From Prolixibacteraceae bacterium (GTDB lineage Bacteria > Bacteroidota > Bacteroidia > Bacteroidales > Prolixibacteraceae), in the NCBI GenBank assembly GCA_016931875.1, contig JAFGDX010000522.1, forward strand, positions 1-8,196: 8,196 bases of DNA, in the 5' to 3' direction. The notes beneath the pieces are model-generated. The model had not been told where the DNA came from, ran no database searches, and was given only the letters and a program-made list of their open reading frames with translations. This document shows positions 1 through 6,825 of the stretch, piece by piece (the first letter of the stretch is position 1; every line of letters begins with the position of its first letter). A program made the translations under genes and the position numbers.

Positions 1-1638
1 CACACTACAAAATCAGGCAAAAATATTCCGGTTGAAATTAACTCCACGCTGGTTAATTACCACGGAAATAAAGCAATTATGAGTATTGCCCGCGATATTT
101 CTGAACGGATTAAAATTGAAAACCGACTGAGGCTGTTAAGCCGTTCGGTTGAACAAAGCCCGGTGGGCATAATCATTGCAAATACAGAAGGAGTTATTGA
201 ATACGTAAATAACGCATTTACAAAAATTTCCGGTTATTCTCCCAAAGAAGTTATAGGTAAAGACCCGCAAATTCTTAAATCGAACCATCATCCGCCTGAA
301 TTTTACGAAAATCTTTGGAACACCATAAAGTCGGGAAAGGAGTGGCATGGTGAATTAAAGAATAACCATAAAAACGGAGACTTTTTCTGGACTGACGTTT
401 CCATATCTCCCATATTTGACAACAAAGGCGCAATCACCCATTTTGTTTTTGTTCATGAAGATATTACTGAAAAGAAACAAATGATTGACAACCTGGTTAC
501 CGCAAAAGAAAAAGCAGAAGAGAGCGACCGGCTGAAATCAGCATTTCTGGCCAACATGAGCCACGAAATCCGCACCCCCATGAACGGAATTATGGGATTT
601 ACCGAACTGCTGAACGAACCAAAACTAACCGGAAAGGAAAAAAAGGAGTATATCAAAATCATTCAGAAAAGCGGCCAGCGTATGCTCAGCACCATTAACG
701 ATTTAATTGAAATTTCAAAAATTGAATCGGGAGCGCTGGAACTCAAACTTACGCAGGTGAAGATAAATGAACAAATAGAATTTCTGTACAAATTTTTTAA
801 ACCCGAAACAGAAAGTAAAGGGCTGACATTTAAATTGTACAAAGCCTTACCGGATGAACAGGCTATCGTGGAAACCGACCAGGAAAAACTTTACGGGGTT
901 TTAACAAACCTGATTCGAAACGCGATAAAATACACCCACTCGGGAGGAATAGAAACAGGCTACCGGCTGGTTCATAACTCCATCGAATTTTTTGTAAAAG
1001 ACAGCGGAATTGGTATTGAAGAAAACCGGCAGCAAGTTATTTTCGACCGCTTTGTTCAAGCTGATACAAGCATAACCAAACCCTACGAAGGAGCCGGATT
1101 GGGGCTTTCTATTGCCAAAGCTTACATTGAAGCATTGGGTGGAAAAATCTGGCTGCAATCTGAAATTGGTAAAGGAACACAATTCTTTTTTACCATTCCC
1201 TTTGCACAAAAAATGAATTCAAAATCACACAAAGAGTCAATAGAAAATAAAATAAACGGAACTGCCGTTTTGAAAAACCTTACGATTCTGGTAGCGGAAG
1301 ATGACGCTGCCGGACAAATGTATCTTTCAGAATTGCTAAAAGGAAAATGCAAAAAGTTAATTTTTGCTGAAAACGGAAAAGAGGCCGTTCAGTTGTTTAC
1401 TGAAAACCCTGAAATCGACCTGGTTTTAATGGATATAAAAATGCCCGAAATGGATGGCTACGAGGCTACAGCAAAAATAAAGGAACTCAATCCGGATGTT
1501 GTTGTTATTGCGCAATCTGCCTACGCCCTGGACGCCGATAAACGTAAAGCCCTGGACGCCGGATGTGACGACTATATTACCAAACCGGTAAAAGCAGCTC
1601 TGCTCATTGAAAAAATAAGCAAAAACCATTCAGTATAA
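1..1638 (+). CDS. Hybrid sensor histidine kinase/response regulator with PAS domains (5' end outside window)
   Basis: The frame is open from base 1, and the 26 codons before the first ATG (base 79) read as the end of a PAS domain, so that ATG is internal and the gene starts upstream. Counting residues from base 1, 545 are visible: the end of one PAS domain (to about 37), a complete PAS domain (about 47-159), HisKA with phospho-acceptor His188 in SHEIRTPMNG, a HATPase_c domain (N box NLIRNAIKY at 303, G1 DSGIGIE at 334, G2 GAGLGLS at 364) and a C-terminal receiver (about 428-541) with acidic residues Glu433-Asp435, phospho-acceptor Asp478 in LMDIKMP and Lys528 in TKP. All catalytic residues are present, so it should autophosphorylate and pass phosphate to its own receiver. 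No membrane segment or DNA-binding domain is visible in this part. The signal is unknown. It is followed by a 162-base gap and need not belong to the potassium genes downstream. Confidence 0.93.
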   Translation, partial: HTTKSGKNIPVEINSTLVNYHGNKAIMSIARDISERIKIENRLRLLSRSVEQSPVGIIIANTEGVIEYVNNAFTKISGYSPKEVIGKDPQILKSNHHPPEFYENLWNTIKSGKEWHGELKNNHKNGDFFWTDVSISPIFDNKGAITHFVFVHEDITEKKQMIDNLVTAKEKAEESDRLKSAFLANMSHEIRTPMNGIMGFTELLNEPKLTGKEKKEYIKIIQKSGQRMLSTINDLIEISKIESGALELKLTQVKINEQIEFLYKFFKPETESKGLTFKLYKALPDEQAIVETDQEKLYGVLTNLIRNAIKYTHSGGIETGYRLVHNSIEFFVKDSGIGIEENRQQVIFDRFVQADTSITKPYEGAGLGLSIAKAYIEALGGKIWLQSEIGKGTQFFFTIPFAQKMNSKSHKESIENKINGTAVLKNLTILVAEDDAAGQMYLSELLKGKCKKLIFAENGKEAVQLFTENPEIDLVLMDIKMPEMDGYEATAKIKELNPDVVVIAQSAYALDADKRKALDAGCDDYITKPVKAALLIEKISKNHSV

Positions 1639-1704
1639 CAGCAGGGCTTCGCTTTTTTGTGCAAATATCGCATCGTTCCACCCCCGTTTAAAACGAGCAA
1701 AAAT

Positions 1705-1771
1705 CTTTACAAAATCTTGATACCTTTCCCGCTTTTTTAACAAAACCCTGACACAATACCCTGTTATTTTG
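1705..1771 (+). promoter_or_regulatory. Putative promoter with OmpR-type repeat array, cassette A
   Basis: CTTTACAAAAT (1705-1715) is followed directly by CTTGATACCTT (1716-1726), two related 11-mers in direct repeat. Further similar heptamers follow with looser spacing: TTTAACA near 1735, CTGACAC at 1748 and CTGTTAT at 1761. Direct repeats spaced by about 11 bases are the usual binding pattern of OmpR/PhoB/KdpE-family regulators. TTATTTTG (1764-1771) matches five of six fixed positions of the Bacteroidota -7 element TAnnTTTG and lies about 30 bases before the peptide start at 1801; I see no good -33 TTG, as might be expected of an activated promoter. The 16 bases TTTACAAAATCTTGAT recur with one mismatch before the second peptide. 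The regulator is not identified. Confidence 0.4.
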
Positions 1772-1800
1772 TACCTGTAAACATATAGAAAGTTTTTAAT

Positions 1801-1932
1801 ATGCTTTCATTCTGCGAAATAGTAGGCATCATCCTGTTGATAAGTGTTTTTATCATTATCATTACAAAAACCATAAAAACAATCATTGATTTTTTGAAAC
1901 GCGATGATGGAAAAACTGTTGCCGGAACTTAA
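1801..1932 (+). CDS. 43-aa one-helix membrane peptide preceding TrkH
   Basis: ATG at 1801 opens 43 codons ending in TAA. A weak purine stretch, AGAAAG (1787-1792), lies 8 bases upstream. Residues about 7-22 form one hydrophobic helix, followed by a basic and amphipathic tail (TKTIKTIIDFLKR) and a short polar end. I recognise no named family. It lies 50 bases before a TrkH gene, downstream of the repeat array, and probably shares a transcript with TrkH. The segment CEIVGI before the helix matches WDISGI of the peptide at 3589. Its size, topology and place before a potassium transport subunit recall KdpF, the roughly 29-residue stabilising peptide of the Kdp pump, but that is analogy. Inference: a small subunit or assembly factor of the neighbouring TrkH. 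The conserved partner in the second cassette is the main reason to believe it is translated. Confidence 0.6.
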   Translation: MLSFCEIVGIILLISVFIIIITKTIKTIIDFLKRDDGKTVAGT

Positions 1933-1982
1933 CGCAATGACATCAACTCATATTCTTTCTTAAAACTGAACGGATAGTTTCC

Positions 1983-3437
1983 ATGAACAGAATTATAAAC
2001 CTGAAATTTATATTTAAAATCCTGAGCAGAAATTTATTAATTATTGCGCTGGCCTTATTGTCCTGTACCATAATTGCCTCTGTTTATGCTGAGTCGCTTT
2101 CCCCTTTTGTATGGTCGTTTTTAATTGCACTCGCAACAAGTTTATTGTTTTTAATCTTTTCAGGGCCGCGAGGAAAAAATACACAGTTACAAAGAAAAGA
2201 CGCTTATTTTACGGTAACCTTTTCATGGATTTTAATGACCCTCTTGGGCAGTTTGCCTTATCTTTTTTCCGGGGCCATCCCTTCTTTTACCAACGCCTTT
2301 TTTGAATCGGTATCGGGCTTTACCACTACAGGCTCTTCCATTTTAACCGATATCGAAGCACTCCCAAAATCCATTTTGTTCTGGCGAAGTTTAACCCACT
2401 GGATTGGCGGAATCGGAATCATTGTACTGGTCATCCTCATTATGCCAACACTCCAAATCGGGGGGTATCATTTGTTTACAATGGAATCGTCGTTGCAGGA
2501 AAAAATACACCCAAAAATAAAATCGGTAGGAATAAGACTACTGGCCATTTATGTTTTGCTTACGGTTGCCGAAACCCTTTTACTTCTGGCCGGAAAAATG
2601 AATTTGTTTGAAAGTGTGTGTCATGCATTCGGAACAGTGGCTACCGGAGGCTTTTCTCCAAAAAACACGAGTATTGCGAACTATTCGCCTTTCATTCAGT
2701 ATGTAGTTATGATTTTTATGTTGCTGTCGGGAACCAACTTTGTTGTTCATTATTACCTGTTAAAAAAAGAATTCAGTAAAATAAGGGAAAATGAAGAGTT
2801 GAAATTGTACCTGGGCGTAATTTTGCTTGTGGGTTTGATTATTACCTCGGTTCTTTTTCTGAAAACCGGAAGACCTTTTGAAGAGGCTTTCAGGGAATCT
2901 TTTTTTCAGGTTATTTCTGTTATTACCTGCACAGGCTTTGCTTCGGCTGACTATTTGCTTTGGCCGCAATATGCATGGATAATCATCTTTTTCATCATGT
3001 TTCTGGGTGGAAGTACCGGATCAACCGCGGGCGGAATAAAAATGGCCCGTCACCTGGTACTTATCAAAAACATCCGGAAAAACTTCCGGCAACTGCTTTA
3101 TCCCAATGCTATTTTACATTTACGGATAAATAAAAAACCCATAAACGATGAAACCAACAATTCGATACTTACCTTTATTTCTGTTTATTTTATTGTTTTT
3201 ATTGTGGGAAGTTTTCTTATTATGGCCACCGGAGTAACAGATATTCCAACTGCAGCCAGCGCGGTTGCCACTTGTATGGCGGGTATCGGGCCGGGTATCG
3301 GAACGGTTGGCCCTGCAAGCAATTTTGCACATTTGCCGGAACTCAGTAAATTAATTCTTTCATTTTTGATGATTATAGGAAGACTGGAAATTTACACGGT
3401 CGTACTATTGTTTACAAGAAGATTCTGGAATAATTGA
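1983..3437 (+). CDS. trkH: TrkH-family potassium uptake protein (first paralog)
   Basis: 484 residues, the usual TrkH length. This family forms the K+-conducting channel subunit of Trk/Ktr systems in the inner membrane: four M1-P-M2 repeats around one pore, normally a homodimer controlled by a cytoplasmic TrkA/KtrA ring. All four filter loops look functional: TTTGSS (114-119, Gly117), ATGGFS (220-225), TCTGFA (315-320, Gly318) and GIGPGIG (434-440). HWIGGIGI (139-146), the cytoplasmic EKIHPKIK segment (173-180), the glycine-rich GSTGSTAGGIK stretch (343-353, matching the intramembrane gating loop of the third domain) and GRLEI near the C terminus are family hallmarks. The start is the first ATG after an in-frame stop at 1938; no Shine-Dalgarno is seen. 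It follows the 43-aa peptide by 50 bases. Of the three TrkH genes here this has the most canonical TrkH filter. No TrkA gene is visible. Confidence 0.93.
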   Translation: MNRIINLKFIFKILSRNLLIIALALLSCTIIASVYAESLSPFVWSFLIALATSLLFLIFSGPRGKNTQLQRKDAYFTVTFSWILMTLLGSLPYLFSGAIPSFTNAFFESVSGFTTTGSSILTDIEALPKSILFWRSLTHWIGGIGIIVLVILIMPTLQIGGYHLFTMESSLQEKIHPKIKSVGIRLLAIYVLLTVAETLLLLAGKMNLFESVCHAFGTVATGGFSPKNTSIANYSPFIQYVVMIFMLLSGTNFVVHYYLLKKEFSKIRENEELKLYLGVILLVGLIITSVLFLKTGRPFEEAFRESFFQVISVITCTGFASADYLLWPQYAWIIIFFIMFLGGSTGSTAGGIKMARHLVLIKNIRKNFRQLLYPNAILHLRINKKPINDETNNSILTFISVYFIVFIVGSFLIMATGVTDIPTAASAVATCMAGIGPGIGTVGPASNFAHLPELSKLILSFLMIIGRLEIYTVVLLFTRRFWNN

Positions 3438-3495
3438 ATTGATTAATTTTTAAAATTATTCCGGGGAGTTTTCAATAAACTTAATCACTATTCTT

Positions 3496-3549
3496 TTTTA
3501 CAAAATCTTTATCTGCTCTAAAACAATCTTAATACAACCTTTATAAAAT
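3496..3549 (+). promoter_or_regulatory. Five-copy 11-bp repeat array before cassette B (putative response-regulator site)
   Basis: Five related units run head to tail: TTTTACAAAAT (3496), CTTTATCTGCT (3507), CTAAAACAAT (3518), CTTAATACAAC (3528) and CTTTATAAAAT (3539). Their starts are 11, 11, 10 and 11 bases apart, so they face the same side of the helix. Rough consensus is CTTTAtACAAt. This geometry fits tandem dimers of an OmpR/KdpE-type regulator. The array begins 93 bases before the peptide ATG, and array A begins 96 bases before its own. No convincing -7 element is seen; TCAATTTA (3555-3562) is a weak candidate. It shows that cassette B could be transcribed independently of the first TrkH gene. 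The regulator assignment is inference. Confidence 0.42.
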
Positions 3550-3588
3550 TATATTCAATTTAGCAATATGAATTAACATTCTTTTTCT

Positions 3589-3675
3589 ATGGGACTAACA
3601 ACCTGGGATATTTCAGGGATTGCAGTTATAGCATTGATGTTTCTTCTTATTTTTTTAATGCTGTTTGGCTTTTGA
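3589..3675 (+). CDS. 28-aa hydrophobic peptide preceding second TrkH, probably the frameshifted form of a 38-aa peptide
   Basis: As written, ATG at 3589 gives 28 residues ending in TGA, with WDISGI (6-11) followed by one hydrophobic helix. If one T is added to the T7 run at 3650-3656 (or the ribosome slips by -1 there), reading continues to TAA at 3702-3704 and gives 38 residues ending NAVWLLIEYYHEGES. That longer form aligns without gaps to the 43-aa peptide at 1801, offset by one: EIVGI with DISGI, Phe17 with Phe18, and IIDF with LIEY in the tail. This suggests the 38-residue form is ancestral and the T7 reading is a mutation, a sequencing error, or a switch. It would end 42 bases before the second TrkH, close to the 50 bases in cassette A. 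There is no Shine-Dalgarno. Function unknown; a TrkH-associated membrane peptide is inferred from context. Confidence 0.5.
   Translation: MGLTTWDISGIAVIALMFLLIFLMLFGF
3650..3656 (+). repeat. T7 homopolymer inside the second small peptide gene
   Basis: Seven T in a row cover codons 21-23 of the 28-aa frame. A single-base change in run length switches between the 28-residue product and the 38-residue product that matches the paralogous peptide. Such runs are common sites of replication slippage, ribosomal slippage and sequencing indels; the sequence alone cannot tell which applies. Confidence 0.6.
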
Positions 3676-3713
3676 TTGAATATTATCACGAAGGAGAATC
3701 ATAAAAAGTATAG

Positions 3714-3726
3714 AGGATAAAATCCT
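3714..3726 (+). other. Short hairpin in the leader of the second TrkH gene
   Basis: AGGAT-AAA-ATCCT is a perfect 5-bp stem with a 3-base loop, 20 bases before the TrkH start at 3747. It is too short and lacks a T-tract, so it is not a terminator. It could slightly affect translation start, but a stem this small is expected by chance fairly often. Confidence 0.2.
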
Positions 3727-3746
3727 AACCATAATTTAATTGAATC

Positions 3747-5174
3747 ATGCATCTTGTAAAACAGAAAAATACAACAGGTATTATATCTCTTCTGTTGATC
3801 CTTGAGGGGATTGCATTCTTATTTTGTGCCGCGTTTGCAATACATTATCACGAAAAACCGGTACCATTTATAATTCCGTTTTTAGTTTCTACGATTTTTG
3901 GGATTTTTACATTTTATATTTCAACAAAAAAAAGAAATAATACCTCATCAAACAGGGAAAATGTTAGTTTAATCATTTTTATCTGGTTTGTGGTGATTAT
4001 TATCGGAACACTTCCTTTTTTACTTAGCAAAAGTATCAGTTCGTATACGGATATTTTGTTTGAAACAATATCAGGTTTTACTTCAACCGGATCAACAATA
4101 TTACCTGATCCTGGAACATTGTCTAAATCAATTTTACTCTGGAGGAGTCTTTCCCAGTGGTATGGTGGTATTTTAACCATCATTATGTTATTGTTGATTT
4201 TCCCTGAAATCAACCTTGGGGGGTATGAAATTTTCTCACTACAAGAAAATAAATTAAACTTGGTTTTCCGTGTTTTTATAATGTATTGTGCGTTAACTTT
4301 TTTACAGGTTCTTTTATTGCGTGCAGGAGGAATCAATCTGTTTAAGAGTATGTGTATTTCATTCGGGACAATATCTACAGGATGTTTTTTGCCCGACAAA
4401 ACAGCAATTGCAGGTTACACTCCATACATTCAGTCGACAATGGCTGCTTTTATGTTTTTATCAGGAATAGGTGGTGTATTTTATTATAAATTATCCAAAC
4501 TTAACCTGTCAATCTCCAAAAGAAATGATGAAACCAGAATTTATCTTATTAGCGGTGTTTTTATAGTGATTATATTTTTCTGGATCATCCATTTTCAATA
4601 TAATCATAAATTTGGAGAAATATTAAGAGAAAGCATTTTTCAAACCGCATCTTTTCTTTCATCTTCTGGTTATGAGATTTCAGGGTATTCATCCTGGCCA
4701 CACTATTTTCAGCCGTTAATCTATCTTCTTATTTTTATCGGAGGGACAACAAATTCGGCAAGCGGCGGGATTAAAATGTCCCGGTTTTTGATTTTATTCA
4801 GAAATATTAAAAGGCAATTTGAAAATCCTGTTTCTGATTCAAATATATCGGAAATAATTTTTAACAATAAAAAGATAGGTGAGAAGATAAATCTTAAAAT
4901 TCTCACTTTTATAACCATTTTTGGAGTTATTCTTGTATTTGGTACGCTTGTTTTGTCGGTTATAACAAACGATTTAAAAAAGTCAGTTTTTTTAACTATT
5001 ACGGCTCTATCCACCTTTGGCCACAACATAAGTTTATCAGGTCTGCCGCAGGCCGGGAAAATTGTATTAAGCTTGTTAATGCTAATTGGGCGTCTGGAAA
5101 TATTTCCCCTGTTGGTATTGTTTATTCCTTCCTTTTATAAAAATACTCCGGCGAGATCAAAAAATCTTAAATAA
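3747..5174 (+). CDS. Divergent TrkH-family protein (second paralog) with eroded selectivity filter
   Basis: 475 residues, clearly paralogous to the first TrkH along its length; compare FETISGFTSTGSTIL with FESVSGFTTTGSSIL. The fold and the four key pore glycines remain, but filter context is altered: loop 1 TSTGST (112-117) is near normal, loop 2 is STGCFL (210-215, usual TGGFS), loop 3 is SSSGYE (305-310, usual TxTGF) and loop 4 is STFGHN (422-427, where the first paralog has GIGPGIG). HWIGGIGI has become QWYGGILT. Two segments are shorter: about 8 residues around the EKxxPKI cytoplasmic stretch and about 6 after loop 4. The frame is uninterrupted, and GGIKMSR and GRLEIF are kept, so it is not a simple pseudogene. 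The start is fixed by TGA at 3741-3743. It overlaps no gene and precedes the third TrkH by 6 bases, so the two are co-transcribed. It may conduct with altered selectivity, pair with another TrkH, or be decaying. Confidence 0.85.
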   Translation: MHLVKQKNTTGIISLLLILEGIAFLFCAAFAIHYHEKPVPFIIPFLVSTIFGIFTFYISTKKRNNTSSNRENVSLIIFIWFVVIIIGTLPFLLSKSISSYTDILFETISGFTSTGSTILPDPGTLSKSILLWRSLSQWYGGILTIIMLLLIFPEINLGGYEIFSLQENKLNLVFRVFIMYCALTFLQVLLLRAGGINLFKSMCISFGTISTGCFLPDKTAIAGYTPYIQSTMAAFMFLSGIGGVFYYKLSKLNLSISKRNDETRIYLISGVFIVIIFFWIIHFQYNHKFGEILRESIFQTASFLSSSGYEISGYSSWPHYFQPLIYLLIFIGGTTNSASGGIKMSRFLILFRNIKRQFENPVSDSNISEIIFNNKKIGEKINLKILTFITIFGVILVFGTLVLSVITNDLKKSVFLTITALSTFGHNISLSGLPQAGKIVLSLLMLIGRLEIFPLLVLFIPSFYKNTPARSKNLK

Positions 5175-5180
5175 ATAAAA

Positions 5181-6761
5181 ATGGTTAAAACCGTATTTAA
5201 ACAGATTGGAAGCTTATTAAAACTATTGGGCCTTATTGGAATTGTCCCCTCGCTGGTTTCCGTCATTTACGGAGAATGGTATTCAGCGGGTGGTTTTGTA
5301 TTATCGGGGGTAATTACTTTTTGCCTGGGTGTTGTTATAAACTTTATATTTATTAAAGCGGAAGAACCCCGGCATACACAGGCATTAATCATAGCCGCCT
5401 CGGCTTGGTTAATCCTTACATTCTTAGGAGGTTTACCCTTTTTTATTATAGCTTGGATTACTCCCGTGGAGGTTATGAATGGTTTTATTCCACCTGATGT
5501 CAGTTATGATTTTTCGAGCCTTGTTTACTTTAAAAAACCGATACACTGTTTTTTCGAAAGTATGAGTGCTTATACTACCACTGGTCTTACCATGACCATC
5601 CATGAACCTTCAGTTGGTAAAGGGGTATTGTTTTACCGGCATTTTGCACAATGGATAGGAGGTGCAGGTTTTGTTGTAATGGTACTTGCTATTTTTAAGC
5701 AGCAATCGGGTAAAAGTGCACTTTTACTTTATGGTTCTGAATCGAGTGTTGAAAAACTTAAACCCAGAATCATTGAAACAGCTAAAGCTATCTGGAAAGT
5801 TTATTTGGTTTTAACCCTTTTTTCTGCTGTTTATTTAATTACAGGCACCTATTTGATTCTACCAAATTATCCAATAACTGAAAATATTTTTGATTCCATA
5901 AATCATGCTATGGCAGGTCAGTCAACAGGAGGTTTTAGTACTTTAGATGACAGTATTGCCGGATATCATTCCGCAAAAATGGAAATCCTTTACTTATTGC
6001 CTATGATATTAGGTGCTTTTTCCATTCCTTTTTTTTATAAAGTAATCTATGAAAGAAAAATCAGCGAATTTTGGAAAGATACTCAAACCCGTTCCCTGAT
6101 TATTGCTTTTATTATTGGCAGTATAATTCTATCAGTATTACTTTTTAAAGCACAAATCGTTCCAGCTCCGGTTAGGGAAGGAATTTTCCAGTTTATTAGC
6201 GGAATGTCAACTACGGGTTGGCAAACTTCAAATATTGGAATGTGGGATTGGAAGTCAATCCTGTTTATTATCGCATTTGCAATGTTCATTGGCGGTGCGT
6301 CCGGTGCAACCGTAGGAGGCATTAAAATGATACGCGCATTAGTAATAAAAAAAGGAGTACTTTGGCAAATTAACAGAACTTTCTTTTCTGAAAATACGAT
6401 TCGAAAAATAAAATTAAACCGGAAATCATTTTTACCTGAAGAAATGAACGAAGAATTTACCAAGGCTGCTGCATTGGCTATTTTGTTTTTTCTGTTTATA
6501 ATTATTTCGGCTTTTATTGCAACATTATTTTCGGAAAACCAGTTTAGCTTTACAGATGCGTTGTTTGAATCAACTTCTGCCCAGGCAACAGTTGGCCTGT
6601 CAACCGGCATTACTGATCCTTCAATGTCTCCCTATCTGGAACTAATCTATATTTTTCAAATGTGGGCTGGCAGACTGGAAATTATCCCGGTATTAACTCT
6701 TTTGAGAGCATTGTTATATACATTGCCTTTCAAAATTTTTAAAACAACTAATGATTTGTAA
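5181..6761 (+). CDS. trkH: TrkH-family potassium uptake protein (third, distantly related paralog)
   Basis: 526 residues, a complete inner-membrane K+ channel subunit of the TrkH/KtrB superfamily. Filter loops are TTTGLT (132-137, Gly135), STGGFS (248-253), STTGWQ (343-348, Gly346) and TVGLSTG (470-476, Gly472). The fourth loop lacks the GPG seen in the first paralog and resembles KtrB-like loops instead. QWIGGAGF (157-164), EKLKPRIIETA (191-201), GGASGATVGGIK (371-382) and AGRLEIIP (496-503) are conserved. The longer size comes mainly from an extracellular insertion of about 25 residues before loop 1 (about 95-122) and from longer cytoplasmic parts. It differs from the two upstream paralogs enough to be a separate lineage rather than a recent copy. 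It starts 6 bases after the preceding stop with no Shine-Dalgarno, which implies an operon. A KdpD-like kinase follows after 64 bases. No TrkA gene is visible to gate it. Confidence 0.92.
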   Translation: MVKTVFKQIGSLLKLLGLIGIVPSLVSVIYGEWYSAGGFVLSGVITFCLGVVINFIFIKAEEPRHTQALIIAASAWLILTFLGGLPFFIIAWITPVEVMNGFIPPDVSYDFSSLVYFKKPIHCFFESMSAYTTTGLTMTIHEPSVGKGVLFYRHFAQWIGGAGFVVMVLAIFKQQSGKSALLLYGSESSVEKLKPRIIETAKAIWKVYLVLTLFSAVYLITGTYLILPNYPITENIFDSINHAMAGQSTGGFSTLDDSIAGYHSAKMEILYLLPMILGAFSIPFFYKVIYERKISEFWKDTQTRSLIIAFIIGSIILSVLLFKAQIVPAPVREGIFQFISGMSTTGWQTSNIGMWDWKSILFIIAFAMFIGGASGATVGGIKMIRALVIKKGVLWQINRTFFSENTIRKIKLNRKSFLPEEMNEEFTKAAALAILFFLFIIISAFIATLFSENQFSFTDALFESTSAQATVGLSTGITDPSMSPYLELIYIFQMWAGRLEIIPVLTLLRALLYTLPFKIFKTTNDL

Positions 6762-6825
6762 TTTGCTAAAACCGGTTAATTTTATATAATTTTTCTGTGT
6801 CGGGTGTAAAAAATGAATTATAACT

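Noticed and set aside
79..81. ATG that could start the first kinase
   Set aside because: The same frame is open to base 1 and upstream codons read as PAS-domain sequence leading smoothly into the rest, so the gene starts outside the window.
1525..1561. 13-bp direct repeat GCCCTGGACGCCG, 24 bases apart
   Set aside because: It is in frame and encodes ALDA twice inside the ordinary receiver-domain segment leading to GCDDY; coincidental codon use is enough.
1639..1662. Possible terminator after the first kinase (AGC...GCT followed by T6)
   Set aside because: The stem is only about 3 bp, too weak to call a rho-independent terminator.
1937..1963. Eight-codon ORF between the first peptide and TrkH
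   Set aside because: Too short and without conserved counterpart in the second cassette.
3450..3464. AT-rich palindrome TAATTTTTAAAATTA after the first TrkH
   Set aside because: No G+C in the stem and no following T-tract; such palindromes are common in DNA of this composition.
3691..3696. AAGGAG, a perfect Shine-Dalgarno-like hexamer
   Set aside because: No ATG, GTG or TTG start lies at suitable distance; in the frame-corrected peptide it is simply the codons for His-Glu-Gly-Glu.
3914..4399. 161-codon open frame on the minus strand, and similar ones at 6083-6610 and 7572-8054
   Set aside because: They lie opposite well-conserved TrkH and kinase genes and their products show no domain or membrane pattern of their own.
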